Part shown: positions 18,771 to 28,299 of the stretch, piece by piece
Position numbering within the stretch: position 1 is the first letter of the stretch
Layout of the letters: every line of letters begins with the position of its first letter
Assembly: GCF_018141445.1 (NCBI RefSeq)
Contig: NZ_CP058649.1
Span: 4,235,001-4,299,000 of the forward strand
DNA length: 64,000 nt
From: Vallitalea pronyensis
Lineage (GTDB): Bacteria > Bacillota > Clostridia > Lachnospirales > Vallitaleaceae
Reading direction: 5' to 3'
The notes under the pieces: generated by a model
What the model saw: only the letters and a program-made list of their open reading frames with translations
What the model was told of the DNA's origin: nothing
The model's database searches: none
Position numbers and translations under genes: made by a program

Positions 18771-18858
18771 TTCCAACTCCTAATTAACGCTTACATTAAT
18801 GAAACTTATCAAATGACAATGTCTATACAATGCTTATTCTTTGTCATTAGCATAGAGT

Positions 18859-18866
18859 AAACGTTT
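18859..18866. promoter_or_regulatory. LacI/CcpA-type operator core upstream of the LacI gene
   Basis: AAACGTTT core within ACTAAAACGTTTACTC (minus-strand reading), about 90 bp upstream of the LacI start. It matches 12 of 14 cre positions. A pair of ATGACAA / TTTGTCAT half-sites flanks the region at about 18815-18848. Confidence 0.5.
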
Positions 18867-19010
18867 TAGTAAATTTAATTTCATTATATATCCCTCATTA
18901 AATCCTGTCAATATAAATAATTATTTAACAAGGTCTTCTATGGTTATTACCATGTTGTTGGAAAATAGTGCTATGTGACCTGTTTATTCAACACTATCTT
19001 ATGATAGAAT

Positions 19011-20057
19011 TTACATACGTATTAATTCATTGGTTTCAAATGCCTTTTTACACTGATAAGCAATCTCCGTTGTCTTGGTACCATCATAAACCGTAACTTC
19101 TGGTTTTCTATGGTCATGTATACACTTAATAAATTCATTAATCTCTGCCAAGTAAGCTTGTTCAAAGCGCTCCAAGAAATCCTGAGAACACTCTTGGCGT
19201 ACACCATGATGGTCCAATATCTCAACCATATTTTTTTGTGGTACACTGGCAATCCTTAATGTGGCTTTCGTACCAATAATTTCAGTTTCTACATTATACC
19301 CATGTGGTGCAGTCCGACCTGCAAATAAAAATACCATGGCATCATTTTCCATCTGCATAAGAGCCGCTACATTATCCCCATCCTTGAACGCCCCAAACTC
19401 CTGATGGGCATAACAACCACCAATGGCATGGATGGTTATTGGCTCTGAGTCTACCATCCAACGGGCAAGATCAATATCGTGAACGGCCATATCAATAAAT
19501 TGTCCGCCGCTATGTCCAGCATAAGCAATGGCTCCCTCGATACAACTCTCTGGGTCTTGAGAATAACCTCTAAATAAGACCACATTGCCAATGTCCCCAT
19601 TTCTAATTTTTTCTCTTGCATAAGCATAAGAAGGGTCATAGCGCCTCATAAAACCCAGCATAAATACTAATTCTGGATGACGCTCAACAGCTTCTTCCGC
19701 TATCTTACATTCCTCTAGATTCGTACCTAATGGCTTCTCAGAGAATACATGTAGTCCTGCATCAAGAGCCTGTGCTATCTGCGTTGTATGTAAGCTGGAA
19801 GGTGACGAAATCACAACTGCATCTAATGCCTGATTCGTTATCATGTCCTCATAATCTGTATAGCGATTGGGGATGCCCCAAGCATCTGCTGTTTTATTTA
19901 ACTTCACTTCATCTTTATCACATAGAGCAACAAGCTCGGCCCCTGGTATTTTAAAAGCTATATTTTCAGCATGTTGATATCCCAAACGACCAAGACCAAC
20001 TGCACCAATTTTTATCTTCTTCATCTTCCCTTCGAAACGGTAATCTTGTAAAGTCAT
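19011..20057 (-). CDS. Gfo/Idh/MocA family dehydrogenase, second IolG-like enzyme
   Basis: A 348-residue NAD(P)-dependent oxidoreductase. The Rossmann motif GAVGLGRLGYQHAENIAF lies at residues 18-35. VFSEKPLGTNLEE supplies the EKP catalytic Lys near 106. GGQFIDMAVHDIDLARWM near 185 is the inositol-dehydrogenase-type catalytic block. It lies between the ABC permease gene (66-bp gap) and the LacI gene. It may act on another inositol isomer (scyllo or chiro) or on a methylated inositol, feeding the same pathway; this is inferred from position. The codon before ATG 20057 is a stop, so 20057 or the internal ATG at 20024 (MKKIK) is the start; the best ribosome site, AAGGAGGTGA at 20082-20091, is oddly far upstream. 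Confidence 0.87.
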   Translation of the reverse strand: MTLQDYRFEGKMKKIKIGAVGLGRLGYQHAENIAFKIPGAELVALCDKDEVKLNKTADAWGIPNRYTDYEDMITNQALDAVVISSPSSLHTTQIAQALDAGLHVFSEKPLGTNLEECKIAEEAVERHPELVFMLGFMRRYDPSYAYAREKIRNGDIGNVVLFRGYSQDPESCIEGAIAYAGHSGGQFIDMAVHDIDLARWMVDSEPITIHAIGGCYAHQEFGAFKDGDNVAALMQMENDAMVFLFAGRTAPHGYNVETEIIGTKATLRIASVPQKNMVEILDHHGVRQECSQDFLERFEQAYLAEINEFIKCIHDHRKPEVTVYDGTKTTEIAYQCKKAFETNELIRM

Positions 20058-20123
20058 TCAATAACCTTAACAACCGTTTCTTCACCTCCTTCGACATATC
20101 TTCATGATTTATAGACATAACCG

Positions 20124-21188
20124 TTATTTTTTCTTTTTATTCTTACGCATATCAATAATAACAGCGCCAACAATGATAACGCCTTTAAAGACCTGTTGAT
20201 AATAGCCGCTAACCCCTAGTAAGTTCAGTCCATTATTTAGGATACCTAAAATTAAAGCACCAACCACAGCCCCCCATATGGTACCAATCCCCCCTGAGTG
20301 GGATGTACCACCAATGGTTGTTGCTGCAATGGCATCAAGCTCATAAGACATACCCATACCTGGCTGTCCTGTGTTAACTCTTGCAGATAATACAAAACCT
20401 GCAAGACCAGCTAATAATCCAGCATAGGCATAGATTTTAATCAGATTACGATCCACATTAATACCGGATACCTCTGCCGCATGAATATTACCGCCAATGG
20501 CAAAGATATTCTTGCCAAAACGGGTATGATTCAATAGGATATAGGTGATCAAAATCATTATGATATACAGTATAACCGGAACAGGAATCCCTCGAAAATC
20601 GCCAAAACCTAAGACATAGGATTGACCAAACCATTGATAGGATTTCGTAAGGGTCGATACAGGACGGCCATTGGAATAAATCTGGGCAAATCCTCTTGCT
20701 GAAACCATCATACCCAAGGTAGCAATAAAAGGGGGTATACCCGTTTTTGCAATGAGCGTACCATTGATCAATCCAGCAATGAGTCCCACTAAGAGAGCCG
20801 CTATAATCGGTACAAGCACAATCATTTCTGGTAGATTAGGAAACATTTTTGCTTGCCAGTCACCTTGTTGCCCTAGACTAGCTGCTACAACCGCTGCAAC
20901 GGCTAATACAGAACCGGATGATAGGTCAATCCCTTTAGCGATAATAACAAGGGTTACCCCTAAAGAAATTAATCCAATGACCGATATCTGTCTCACCACA
21001 TTGAACAGGTTCTTAGCTGTCATAAAAACAGGTGACATAAAACTCATGAGTACAAACATGACGATTAAAACAAGTACGATACCATACTTACTTAAAAACG
21101 CTTTTTGAGAAGCAAATGTATCTTTTGGCTTTTTAGTTAACATAATAACGGTTGATTTGTTATCAGCCTTTTGCTTATTGTTTTGCAT
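20124..21188 (-). CDS. CUT2-type sugar ABC transporter permease (RbsC-like), probable inositol importer
   Basis: A membrane permease of about 354 residues with 8-10 hydrophobic segments after a Lys-rich cytoplasmic N-terminus. Family blocks: VRQISVIGLISLGVTLVIIAKGIDLSSGSVLA, LINGTLIAKTGIPPFIATLGMM, FAIGGNIHAAEVSGINV and AIAATTIGGTSHSGG. The start is ATG 21188 (GGGAGG, 8 nt), which leaves a 19-bp gap after the ATPase gene. An upstream in-frame ATG at 21266 would overlap the ATPase and has no ribosome site. Together with the ATPase and binding protein it should form a high-affinity cyclitol importer. Confidence 0.9.
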   Translation of the reverse strand: MQNNKQKADNKSTVIMLTKKPKDTFASQKAFLSKYGIVLVLIVMFVLMSFMSPVFMTAKNLFNVVRQISVIGLISLGVTLVIIAKGIDLSSGSVLAVAAVVAASLGQQGDWQAKMFPNLPEMIVLVPIIAALLVGLIAGLINGTLIAKTGIPPFIATLGMMVSARGFAQIYSNGRPVSTLTKSYQWFGQSYVLGFGDFRGIPVPVILYIIMILITYILLNHTRFGKNIFAIGGNIHAAEVSGINVDRNLIKIYAYAGLLAGLAGFVLSARVNTGQPGMGMSYELDAIAATTIGGTSHSGGIGTIWGAVVGALILGILNNGLNLLGVSGYYQQVFKGVIIVGAVIIDMRKNKKKK

Positions 21189-21207
21189 ATGTAGTCCTCC
21201 CTTTGTT

Positions 21208-22695
21208 CTAATTGGTATTGGTGGCATGTTGCATGATCCGCTCTTGATTGGCATCTTCTCGGTCAATCCTGCCCGTTACTTTTCCTTCATGCATCACCAC
21301 AATGGTATCACTCATACCAAGAATCTCTGGTAACTCTGAACTGATCATGATAATGGATTTTCCTTGTGCTGCTAATTCCGTGATTAAGCTGTGAATCTCA
21401 GATTTAGCGCCAACATCAATACCCCGGGTAGGTTCATCAAGTATTAAGATATCCGGTTGTGTCAACAACCATCTTGCTACAAGCACTTTTTGCTGGTTAC
21501 CTCCTGATAGGTTTTGAATCTGTTGATTGAGGCTTGGTGTTTTGATTCTAATCTTATTTTTATAGTCATCACAATCCTGTACAATCTTTTTGTGCTGGAC
21601 AAATCCCGTTGCAATATAATCGCTCATGTTTGCAATCACCATGTTATCTTTTACACTGAGCATGGGGAAAATCCCTGTATGTCTTCTATCTTCTGTTAAT
21701 AACGCTAATTTATTATGAATGGCTATTTCCGGTGATTTTATGTCCACTTCCTCACCTTCGATAATGATACACCCAGATGTTTTTTTCCTAATACCAAATA
21801 TGGTTTCAATCACTTCTGTTCTTCCTGCCCCAACAAGACCGGCTATACCTAGAATTTCTCCTTTTCTAACACAGAATGAAACATCATGAAAAACACCTTC
21901 AACGGTTAACTTTTCAACACGTAATCTCTCTTCGCCTATGTCACATTTAATCTTAGGAAACATGTCATCTAGTTCACGTCCAACCATTAATTGGATGAGC
22001 GTATTTGTATCTAATGCTTTTGCTTCATGGGTTGCTACATATTGGCCGTCTCGAAGGACGGTAATCTCATCGGATATCTGAAAAATCTCATCCATCTTAT
22101 GGGAGATATAAACAATTGCTGTGCCCTGTGCTTTTAATTGCTGAATAATGCGAAATAGATGTTCCACTTCTCTATCGGTTAATGCGGAAGTAGGTTCATC
22201 CATAATGACAACCTCTGAATTGTAAGACACTGCCTTTGCAATTTCAATCATCTGCATCTTTGCTACGGTTAAGTTGGCCATTTTCTCCTTAGGGTCAAGA
22301 TTGAGGTCTAAACTATCCAATAGATTTTTTGTTTGCTGATACATCTTTTTATGGTCAACGAAAAACCCTTTCTTTGGCTCTCGTCCTAACCAGATATTTT
22401 CCATAATGGATCGATGTAAGATGGGGCTAAGTTCTTGATGTATCATGGAAATACCCATCTGTAGAGCTTTATTGGTGTTGGTCATATTCACTTTTTTACC
22501 TTTGTAAACTATCTCACCAGATGTAGGTGGGTGAATGCCAATAATACATTTCATTAATGTTGATTTACCCGCTCCATTTTCGCCCATGAGCGCATGAACA
22601 TGGCCTGGTTTTAGACGAAGACATACACCATCTAGTGCTCTAACACCAGGAAAAACTTTAACAATGTTCTTCATTTCCAAAACATAATTGCTCAC
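21208..22695 (-). CDS. CUT2-type sugar ABC transporter ATPase with two nucleotide-binding domains (RbsA/MglA-like)
   Basis: A 495-residue cytoplasmic ATPase with two tandem ABC domains, as usual for ribose/galactose/inositol importers. Domain 1 has Walker [10 protein letters not shown] at about 38-46 and Walker [14 protein letters not shown]. Domain 2 has a degenerate Walker A (GLVGAGRTE near 288), the signature LSGGNQQKV near 395 and [19 protein letters not shown]. The start codon is GTG, 7-8 nt after AAGGAGG. It is preceded by the binding-protein gene after a 176-bp gap containing a hairpin. The degenerate second Walker A is normal in this family. Confidence 0.93.
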   Translation of the reverse strand: MSNYVLEMKNIVKVFPGVRALDGVCLRLKPGHVHALMGENGAGKSTLMKCIIGIHPPTSGEIVYKGKKVNMTNTNKALQMGISMIHQELSPILHRSIMENIWLGREPKKGFFVDHKKMYQQTKNLLDSLDLNLDPKEKMANLTVAKMQMIEIAKAVSYNSEVVIMDEPTSALTDREVEHLFRIIQQLKAQGTAIVYISHKMDEIFQISDEITVLRDGQYVATHEAKALDTNTLIQLMVGRELDDMFPKIKCDIGEERLRVEKLTVEGVFHDVSFCVRKGEILGIAGLVGAGRTEVIETIFGIRKKTSGCIIIEGEEVDIKSPEIAIHNKLALLTEDRRHTGIFPMLSVKDNMVIANMSDYIATGFVQHKKIVQDCDDYKNKIRIKTPSLNQQIQNLSGGNQQKVLVARWLLTQPDILILDEPTRGIDVGAKSEIHSLITELAAQGKSIIMISSELPEILGMSDTIVVMHEGKVTGRIDREDANQERIMQHATNTN

Positions 22696-22797
22696 ATAAT
22701 TACCTCCTTATATGTAAGACTTCTTAATTATTTAAGGCATCATTCCTTTAACAAGAGCAAATATTCTGCCTTTATTTTCCCTAATTTGGGATAGAAT

Positions 22798-22822
22798 AGG
22801 GCTGTCTTTAAGGGACAACCCT
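22798..22822 (-). terminator. Hairpin after the CUT2 binding-protein gene
   Basis: AGGGCTGTCT / GGGACAACCCT, 8 of 10 pairs, lying 50 bp past the binding-protein stop and before the ATPase gene. Such hairpins usually protect or partly terminate the abundant binding-protein mRNA. The GGGCTGTCT left arm recurs in the hairpins at 51888 and 62053. Confidence 0.5.
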
Positions 22823-22871
22823 TTCATTAAACCGTGAAGTGAATTTGCATTGTTTTAACTTTTGGTGAAAG

Positions 22872-23810
22872 TTATTTTAGGAATTCATCTAAATTTTCAG
22901 GCGTTACTAATTTAAAATCAATCCATTTTTCTTGTTCTGGTTTATCGCCTTGAGCTGCTTTATAAGCTAGTTCAATGGCGCCACCGCCTTGACCTGCAGC
23001 ATCTTGGAAAACAGTGGCTGTTAATTCACCATTTTTAAGTGCATTTAAACCATCAGGCGTAGCATCCACACCAACAACCAAGATGTCATCTCTACCACCA
23101 TCTTTCAACGCTTGAATAGCACCTAATGCCATATCATCATTGTTGGATGCAATTGCTTTTAATTCATCACCAAATCTGTTTAACCAGTCTTCGGTCTTCA
23201 TCATACCTTCATTCCGTTGCCACAAACCTGTTTGCTTATCAACAATGTCAATACCATCATATTTTGCACTGATTTGCTCAACACCTTCTGTACGCTTTAG
23301 GGCACCTTCGTTATCTAATTTACCCATAAGAATGGCAATTTTACCATTGCCGCCTAACTTTTCAGCTAAGAACTCCATTTGCATAATACCCGCTTTGATT
23401 TCTTCTGAACCTACGTAAAAAGCACCCTCTGGCAAATTACCTGGATTTCTGTTTACATAAACAATAGGAATCTCTGCATTTGTAGCTGCTTGGGTTAGTG
23501 GGTCTGCGGCACTTGTATCCACAGGTACGACCACAATGGCATCTTTTTGCTGCACAACAAATGTTTCTACTTGATCCATTTGCTTAGCCATATCTTCCTT
23601 GGCATCGGTGTATTCAACATCTAATTCAATACCTTCTTCTTGTAACTTTTTGGCATATGCTTTCATACCATCCATCATGTAAGTCAAAAAGGTATCATCA
23701 AAGTTAGCAATAGAAACACCAATTGTCATTTTACTGCTCTTTTTTGAACATCCTGCAACTGTGCTTACTAACATCACACCGATAAATAGCATGGTCACTA
23801 TTTTTTTCAT
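22872..23810 (-). CDS. Sugar ABC transporter substrate-binding lipoprotein (RbsB-like), probable inositol binder
   Basis: A 312-residue lipoprotein: residues 1-21 form a lipoprotein signal with lipobox VAGC (Cys21), followed by a Ser/Lys linker. The mature part is a type I periplasmic binding fold: KMTIGVSIANFDDTFLTYMMDGM, QKDAIVVVPVDTSAADPLTQAA, IPIVYVNRNPG, AIASNNDDMALGAIQALK and ILVVGVDATPDGLNALKNGELTATVFQDAAGQG. It is anchored outside the membrane and delivers ligand to the ATPase/permease pair. It is first in the transporter run, downstream of a two-component system. Ligand assignment as inositol rests on the iol context. Confidence 0.9.
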   Translation of the reverse strand: MKKIVTMLFIGVMLVSTVAGCSKKSSKMTIGVSIANFDDTFLTYMMDGMKAYAKKLQEEGIELDVEYTDAKEDMAKQMDQVETFVVQQKDAIVVVPVDTSAADPLTQAATNAEIPIVYVNRNPGNLPEGAFYVGSEEIKAGIMQMEFLAEKLGGNGKIAILMGKLDNEGALKRTEGVEQISAKYDGIDIVDKQTGLWQRNEGMMKTEDWLNRFGDELKAIASNNDDMALGAIQALKDGGRDDILVVGVDATPDGLNALKNGELTATVFQDAAGQGGGAIELAYKAAQGDKPEQEKWIDFKLVTPENLDEFLK

Positions 23811-23944
23811 AAACCTGAAACCTCCCTTTATTTTTGATAGCCAACTTTGTGGAACTCTTGGTTATGCAACGCTAAACTTAAAGATCATACCTTCATTGCA
23901 ACTAGAGTTCTTATGTATGTTGTAATATTAGTATGACGTAAATG

Positions 23945-23965
23945 GAACCCCTTTATAAGGGGTTC
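23945..23965. promoter_or_regulatory. Perfect 21-bp palindrome in the binding-protein promoter region
   Basis: GAACCCCTT (23945-23953), TAT, AAGGGGTTC (23957-23965). It lies between the response-regulator stop and the binding-protein start. The U-run lies on the plus-strand side, where no gene needs a terminator. It is therefore either a read-through terminator of the regulator gene or a binding site controlling the transporter. Confidence 0.5.
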
Positions 23966-24013
23966 ATTTTTTGGGAAGGGGGTAAATTTTTTATTTTTCT
24001 CCCTTGCTTACAC

Positions 24014-25639
24014 TTATTCTATCTTTCTCTTATAGGCAGTAGGGTTAATACCTTCCAGTTTTTTAAATATTTTAGAAAAGTACCTTCTATCATAGAAGCC
24101 CACCTGACTGGCTACACTGTTTATGGATTCATTGGTATGCTCAAGCAGATATTTGGCCTTATCAATCCGTATATGCTTCAGATAATCCACAAAGGATTCA
24201 CCTACCTCCTGTTTAAAGAGGTGACTCAGATAGGCCATGTTCATCTGGATATGGTCAGCAACCATACTTAATGTAATATCATGCATATAATTGCACCCAA
24301 CATAATACATGACTTCTTTAACACTCTCATTGGTTACTTGTTTCCCATGAAGGTTATGAAAATATTGTATCATCTCTTCTACCACATCCATGACGATATG
24401 CTTTAGCTCGTGTATTGTCTCACTTTTTTGGATGGCTTTTGCCATACTCCCATCCAATAATCGTGCTATATCTAAATTGTACTTCCTACTAAACCGTTCC
24501 AAGATGGTATGCATATCTAACCAGAAGCGTATGACTTTGTTGGGTGTTATCCCTTTTTCTATAGCCTGATCACTCAAATCATCCAATAGGTTGTCAATGC
24601 CTTTCCTATCAGCTGTCTTTATATACTGCTCAATTCGTTTATCCAATAACTTAACATGCAACATGTGCTGATGGTTAATGGCATTGTTATAGTTATTGGT
24701 ACAGAAAATATGATTCTCTCCTTCATAAAACTTAACCAGCATGGTAATAAGGGCTTTTTCATATAAATGGAATAAATCAAAAAGTTGGTGGGATTTCTCT
24801 GTTATGACCATACTGACTTGAATATCCAGGTAACGGTTAATGCTGCCTCGTAATTTAATCGCTAAATCATTCATTTTCTCTTTTATGGCAAATTCACTTT
24901 TCTCATTTTCTACGTCGATAATAAGAGCAATATGGGCTCCCCCAAGTTCAAGTACTTCCCCCTTGGCAACAGTCTGTAACACTTCTTCAGCCACATTACG
25001 TATGGAAAAATTAAAAAGTTTCTGATCCTCTTCTTCTGATAACTTGTTAAGTACATCTTCATAGTGGTCAATTTCTAACAGCAATAGCACATTGTTATAC
25101 TTGGATATACCCATGGATAACTCCTGGATGAGCTGCTCCATTTTTAATTTATTAATGCTGATTCCTCTTAATATCTGCTGCAAATAATCCTGTTTTAATT
25201 CCCACATGCCACGATTTGCCCAACGCTTCAACTGCTGACTTTCTTGTTTTTCTCGTTTTTCCTCTTGTATGGCTTGTTTAATCTGAGATAATACCTCTCT
25301 AAGCCGTTCTTCTGTTACCAGATTTTTCAATATGTATTCTTCTGCTCCTAACTTCATGGCTTCATGGACATATTGAAAATCATCATGACAACTTAGAACG
25401 ATAACCTTACACGCAATGGAACGCTCTTGTAACGCCTTTATCAGTTCAACGCCATTCATGATGGGCATACCAATATCCACAATAGCTATATCTGGCTTAT
25501 GGAACTCTATTTTTTCAAGTGCTTCCTCCCCATCAATGGCTTCAGCAACAATCTCAAACCCTTCCTCTTCCCAATCGATCATTTGTTTTAACAATACCCT
25601 CACTGGGAAATCATCATCCACTATTAAAACTTTATACAC
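24014..25639 (-). CDS. Response regulator with AraC-type DNA-binding domain (YesN-like)
   Basis: A two-component response regulator of about 541 residues. The N-terminal receiver domain has the acidic pair VDDD and phospho-acceptor Asp55 in VDIGMPIMNG, with VIVLSCHDDF and the ILKN Lys. The C-terminal ~100 residues form a double HTH of AraC type (LSMVADHIQMNMAYLSHLFKQEVGESFVDYLKHIRIDKAKYLL and INSVASQVGFYDRRYFSKIFKKLEGINPTAYK). The long middle part resembles the GGDEF-like linker of YesN proteins. AGGAGG with 8-nt spacing favours the GTG start at 25639. It pairs with the adjacent sensor kinase and probably activates the importer genes. Confidence 0.88.
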   Translation of the reverse strand: MYKVLIVDDDFPVRVLLKQMIDWEEEGFEIVAEAIDGEEALEKIEFHKPDIAIVDIGMPIMNGVELIKALQERSIACKVIVLSCHDDFQYVHEAMKLGAEEYILKNLVTEERLREVLSQIKQAIQEEKREKQESQQLKRWANRGMWELKQDYLQQILRGISINKLKMEQLIQELSMGISKYNNVLLLLEIDHYEDVLNKLSEEEDQKLFNFSIRNVAEEVLQTVAKGEVLELGGAHIALIIDVENEKSEFAIKEKMNDLAIKLRGSINRYLDIQVSMVITEKSHQLFDLFHLYEKALITMLVKFYEGENHIFCTNNYNNAINHQHMLHVKLLDKRIEQYIKTADRKGIDNLLDDLSDQAIEKGITPNKVIRFWLDMHTILERFSRKYNLDIARLLDGSMAKAIQKSETIHELKHIVMDVVEEMIQYFHNLHGKQVTNESVKEVMYYVGCNYMHDITLSMVADHIQMNMAYLSHLFKQEVGESFVDYLKHIRIDKAKYLLEHTNESINSVASQVGFYDRRYFSKIFKKLEGINPTAYKRKIE

Positions 25640-25668
25640 CTTCAACACCTCCTATTCCAAGCTGTATG

Positions 25669-27432
25669 TCAGTCGTTTATCATCACTGAGCCCTTCTCAT
25701 CAGACATTATAATAGGCAACTTAATCATGGCTTTTGTGCCTGATTTTTCATCTAATAAATAAGTTAAACCGTATTCATCTCCAAAATATAGTTTAATTCT
25801 TTCGTCCACGTTATTAATGCCAATACCACTAAATTTTCTAGTCTTATCCATTTCACCATTAAAAATTTTCTCAACGGTCTCAACCGTAATACCTCGACCA
25901 TTGTCCACAACATAGATTACAAGTTTACCATCTTTTTCAAATGCCTGTATCCCAATATGGGCTTCCTTTCCTCGCAGATCAAGGCCATGCTGCAAACTGT
26001 TTTCAACTAACGGCTGTAAAATAAGCTTAGGCAATTTGTATTGTTTAACGTTATCCTCCAAGTCATACGTAACTGAGAATGCATCATTATAACGAAATTG
26101 TTGAAGTTTTACATAGTGATCCACTTGTTGTATTTCTTCTTCTAAGGTGATGTAGACATGTTTATTGCCAACCGTTCCTTGTAATAGCTCTATAAGAGAG
26201 CCTAACATACTGCTTACAGTCTTGGCATTTTGTAGTATAGCGACACACCGAATGGAATTCAACGTGTTGTATAGAAAATGAGGTGTTATCTGAGATTGCA
26301 AGGCTTTTAATTCGGCTTCCTTCTTCTGATACTTAGAACGATATACTTCATTAAATAAATGGTTAAGCTTACTCGTCATACTGTTGAAGCCCTTGATTAA
26401 TACACCTAATTCATCGTTTCGAGCTGAAGGAATCTGTATGTCAAAGTTACCTTGCCCTACTGCTTTCATGTGACTTTCCATCTTGGAAATGGGTCGATAA
26501 ATATCCATGGTTAACATGTACCACAGTACTCCAACAGCTAGTAATACAATGATACTTAGTCCAAGAGCAACATACTTTATATCTTCAACATCCGATACAA
26601 TGACTTTTTGGGGAACCATATAGACCATTTTATATTTTGTCAGTCCGCTGACATGATAGACGATTAAATACTTCTCACCTTTAATGTTAATCATATGTGC
26701 GTCTTTAGCACTATAGTTTGCAGTCATGCTTTTATCCAAGGTAAATGCACGACCAATCTCGTTCTTAAACTTTGTGGATACAATCATGTTCTTACTATTA
26801 AGTAAAAAAATGTTATCGTTGTTATGTCTTTTCAAATCATGTAATAGATTAAAATAAATCTTCCGTTCATCCACATTGGCAATCACAATCCCCACAACCT
26901 CTTCTTTATCTGGGTCATAGATTTTTTTCTTAATAGCGAAATGATAGTCCTTATGATGAAATAAGTTATCTTGATATTCAAAGGTTTCTATCCAATTATT
27001 TTGGTTAACCTTAGGAATGGTTTTTCCTAAAGCATCTAGATCCTCAATGTATTTGACCTCTCTTCCATCCATAGACGATACCAATTTTCCCTCTTTTGGC
27101 AGAAACAAATAGACACTATCCAAAAAAGTGTCTACAACTGCATGTTGGTGCAGCATTTTCTGTAAGGTTGTATGGTCACCTTCTGAGATAGCTTCTCTTA
27201 ATGTATGGTTAAATGTGAAATTAACCAAATCATAGTAGGTGTTCATAAATAGCTCATCTGCTTTCTCACTATGGCGCTCTAGATTAAGCATCATGGAATT
27301 TGCTGTGTTTTGTTCAATGATTGTAACCGACCTTAAATAAAGCATGCCTGTGATGAGAAAGATAGGAATGACACTTAGACATAAACAACCTAACACTAAT
27401 TTTGTACGTATACTTTTAAATATGTTCACCAT
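25669..27432 (-). CDS. Membrane sensor histidine kinase (YesM-like)
   Basis: A 587-residue membrane kinase. A transmembrane segment at 12-32 and another near 285-305 enclose an extracytoplasmic Cache-like sensor. A HAMP domain follows (IYRPISKMESHMKAVGQGNFDIQIP). The LytS/YesM-type His-kinase block QITPHFLYNTLNSIR carries the phospho-His near residue 385, and the C-terminal ATPase shows LVENSLQHGL, VDNGRGI and GIGINNVDERI. Its gene directly precedes the response-regulator gene (about 30 bp). The ATG lies only 2 nt after AGGAGG, so the next codon, GTG at 27429, may be the true start. The signal is presumably a sugar or cyclitol, or the loaded binding protein. Confidence 0.9.
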   Translation of the reverse strand: MVNIFKSIRTKLVLGCLCLSVIPIFLITGMLYLRSVTIIEQNTANSMMLNLERHSEKADELFMNTYYDLVNFTFNHTLREAISEGDHTTLQKMLHQHAVVDTFLDSVYLFLPKEGKLVSSMDGREVKYIEDLDALGKTIPKVNQNNWIETFEYQDNLFHHKDYHFAIKKKIYDPDKEEVVGIVIANVDERKIYFNLLHDLKRHNNDNIFLLNSKNMIVSTKFKNEIGRAFTLDKSMTANYSAKDAHMINIKGEKYLIVYHVSGLTKYKMVYMVPQKVIVSDVEDIKYVALGLSIIVLLAVGVLWYMLTMDIYRPISKMESHMKAVGQGNFDIQIPSARNDELGVLIKGFNSMTSKLNHLFNEVYRSKYQKKEAELKALQSQITPHFLYNTLNSIRCVAILQNAKTVSSMLGSLIELLQGTVGNKHVYITLEEEIQQVDHYVKLQQFRYNDAFSVTYDLEDNVKQYKLPKLILQPLVENSLQHGLDLRGKEAHIGIQAFEKDGKLVIYVVDNGRGITVETVEKIFNGEMDKTRKFSGIGINNVDERIKLYFGDEYGLTYLLDEKSGTKAMIKLPIIMSDEKGSVMIND

Positions 27433-27538
27433 AGCCTCCTATATGTTTATCTGTCACATCAATCCTTTATTACGTTGTGTTTTTACATAGGAAACAAACG
27501 CAGGTTAATCACTGCGCTTTATATAGCCACCATTTTAT

Positions 27539-27832
27539 TTATCCTGCGTTATTCCCATTATCTTGAACAGGCATATGGTGCTCAACTGGAATACCTGCAT
27601 GCTCTTGTTCTGCTGCTTCTCGCTGCATCCGTTCTCTTTCTTTTTTCTTACCATAGAACAGGGATCCTATGGCTATAACCATCAGAAAACCTTCTACACC
27701 CCTCATCTTTGTTGGATCTAATTCAATACCAGTAATAATCTGATAAAGTCCTGTCCCCATATAAACAAGAGCTACACCGATAACAACTAAACGCCAATGT
27801 TTCTCCATAAATTTTTCAAACTTTTTTTGCAT
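27539..27832 (-). CDS. Small membrane protein, 97 residues, unknown
   Basis: Starts MQKKFEKFMEKHWR after AGAGGATAAAC. An upstream in-frame ATG at 27889 has no ribosome site. Two hydrophobic segments are seen (VVIGVALVYMGTGLYQIITG, then VEGFLMVIAIGSLFYG), followed by a charged KKKERERMQREAAEQEHAG stretch and a hydrophilic tail. The layout is a two-helix hairpin with a basic cytoplasmic tail. It lies about 100 bp upstream of the sensor-kinase gene on the same strand, so co-transcription is possible. I do not recognise a family. Confidence 0.65.
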   Translation of the reverse strand: MQKKFEKFMEKHWRLVVIGVALVYMGTGLYQIITGIELDPTKMRGVEGFLMVIAIGSLFYGKKKERERMQREAAEQEHAGIPVEHHMPVQDNGNNAG

Positions 27833-28026
27833 GTTTATCCTCTTTTCTTTATCCAACATTTTTGTAATAATGTGCCATAAACAATTCAATTCATTTTCAC
27901 GGTATATCTATTCTATCATATAACTTTTTATATGAACAGGGTATGTTTATACAGATTATCCAATAATCAGCAATTAAATAGGTTAAATTCTAGCCAAAAA
28001 TTAATCAAAGCAGCTTATGTGAAAAA

Positions 28027-28035
28027 TTACCTCAT
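28027..28035 (-). other. Two-codon minimal ORF (ATG AGG TAA) behind a strong ribosome site
   Basis: On the minus strand AAAGGAGG stands 8 nt before ATG AGG TAA. No longer frame follows. It may be the remains of a decayed gene, or a regulatory start-stop minigene upstream of the small membrane protein gene at 27539-27832. See findings. Confidence 0.3.
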
Positions 28036-28181
28036 AACTTGTACCTCCTTTCATTTACAACATATATGACTGTGATTATTTTAAAAAATACATATTAATT
28101 TTTGTATTTTATTGTAAATATTAAATATAAATTCTCTATTTTTTCTTTTATTTTAATATTTAATAATATATTTTTAATTAT

Positions 28182-28210
28182 TTGATTTTTTAACCCTTTG
28201 GTGCTATAAT
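28182..28210 (+). promoter_or_regulatory. Promoter of the secreted 196-residue protein
   Basis: TTGATT at 28182-28187, a 17-bp spacer, then TATAAT at 28205-28210 preceded by TG (extended -10). It predicts a leader of about 80 nt before the ATG at 28300. The flanking 28060-28200 stretch is extremely AT-rich, as an UP element would be. Confidence 0.7.
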
Positions 28211-28299
28211 CGATTTGTTTCATTATATGGGGAGAGTTATATATTATTTTTAAGTAACAAAAAACATATTATTCATGAATTAATAAGGAGAGAAAGTAT

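Noticed and set aside
21189-21266. Longer N-terminus of the CUT2 permease overlapping the ATPase gene
   Set aside because: No ribosome site and a non-family, Pro-rich extension; the GGGAGG before 21188 explains initiation.
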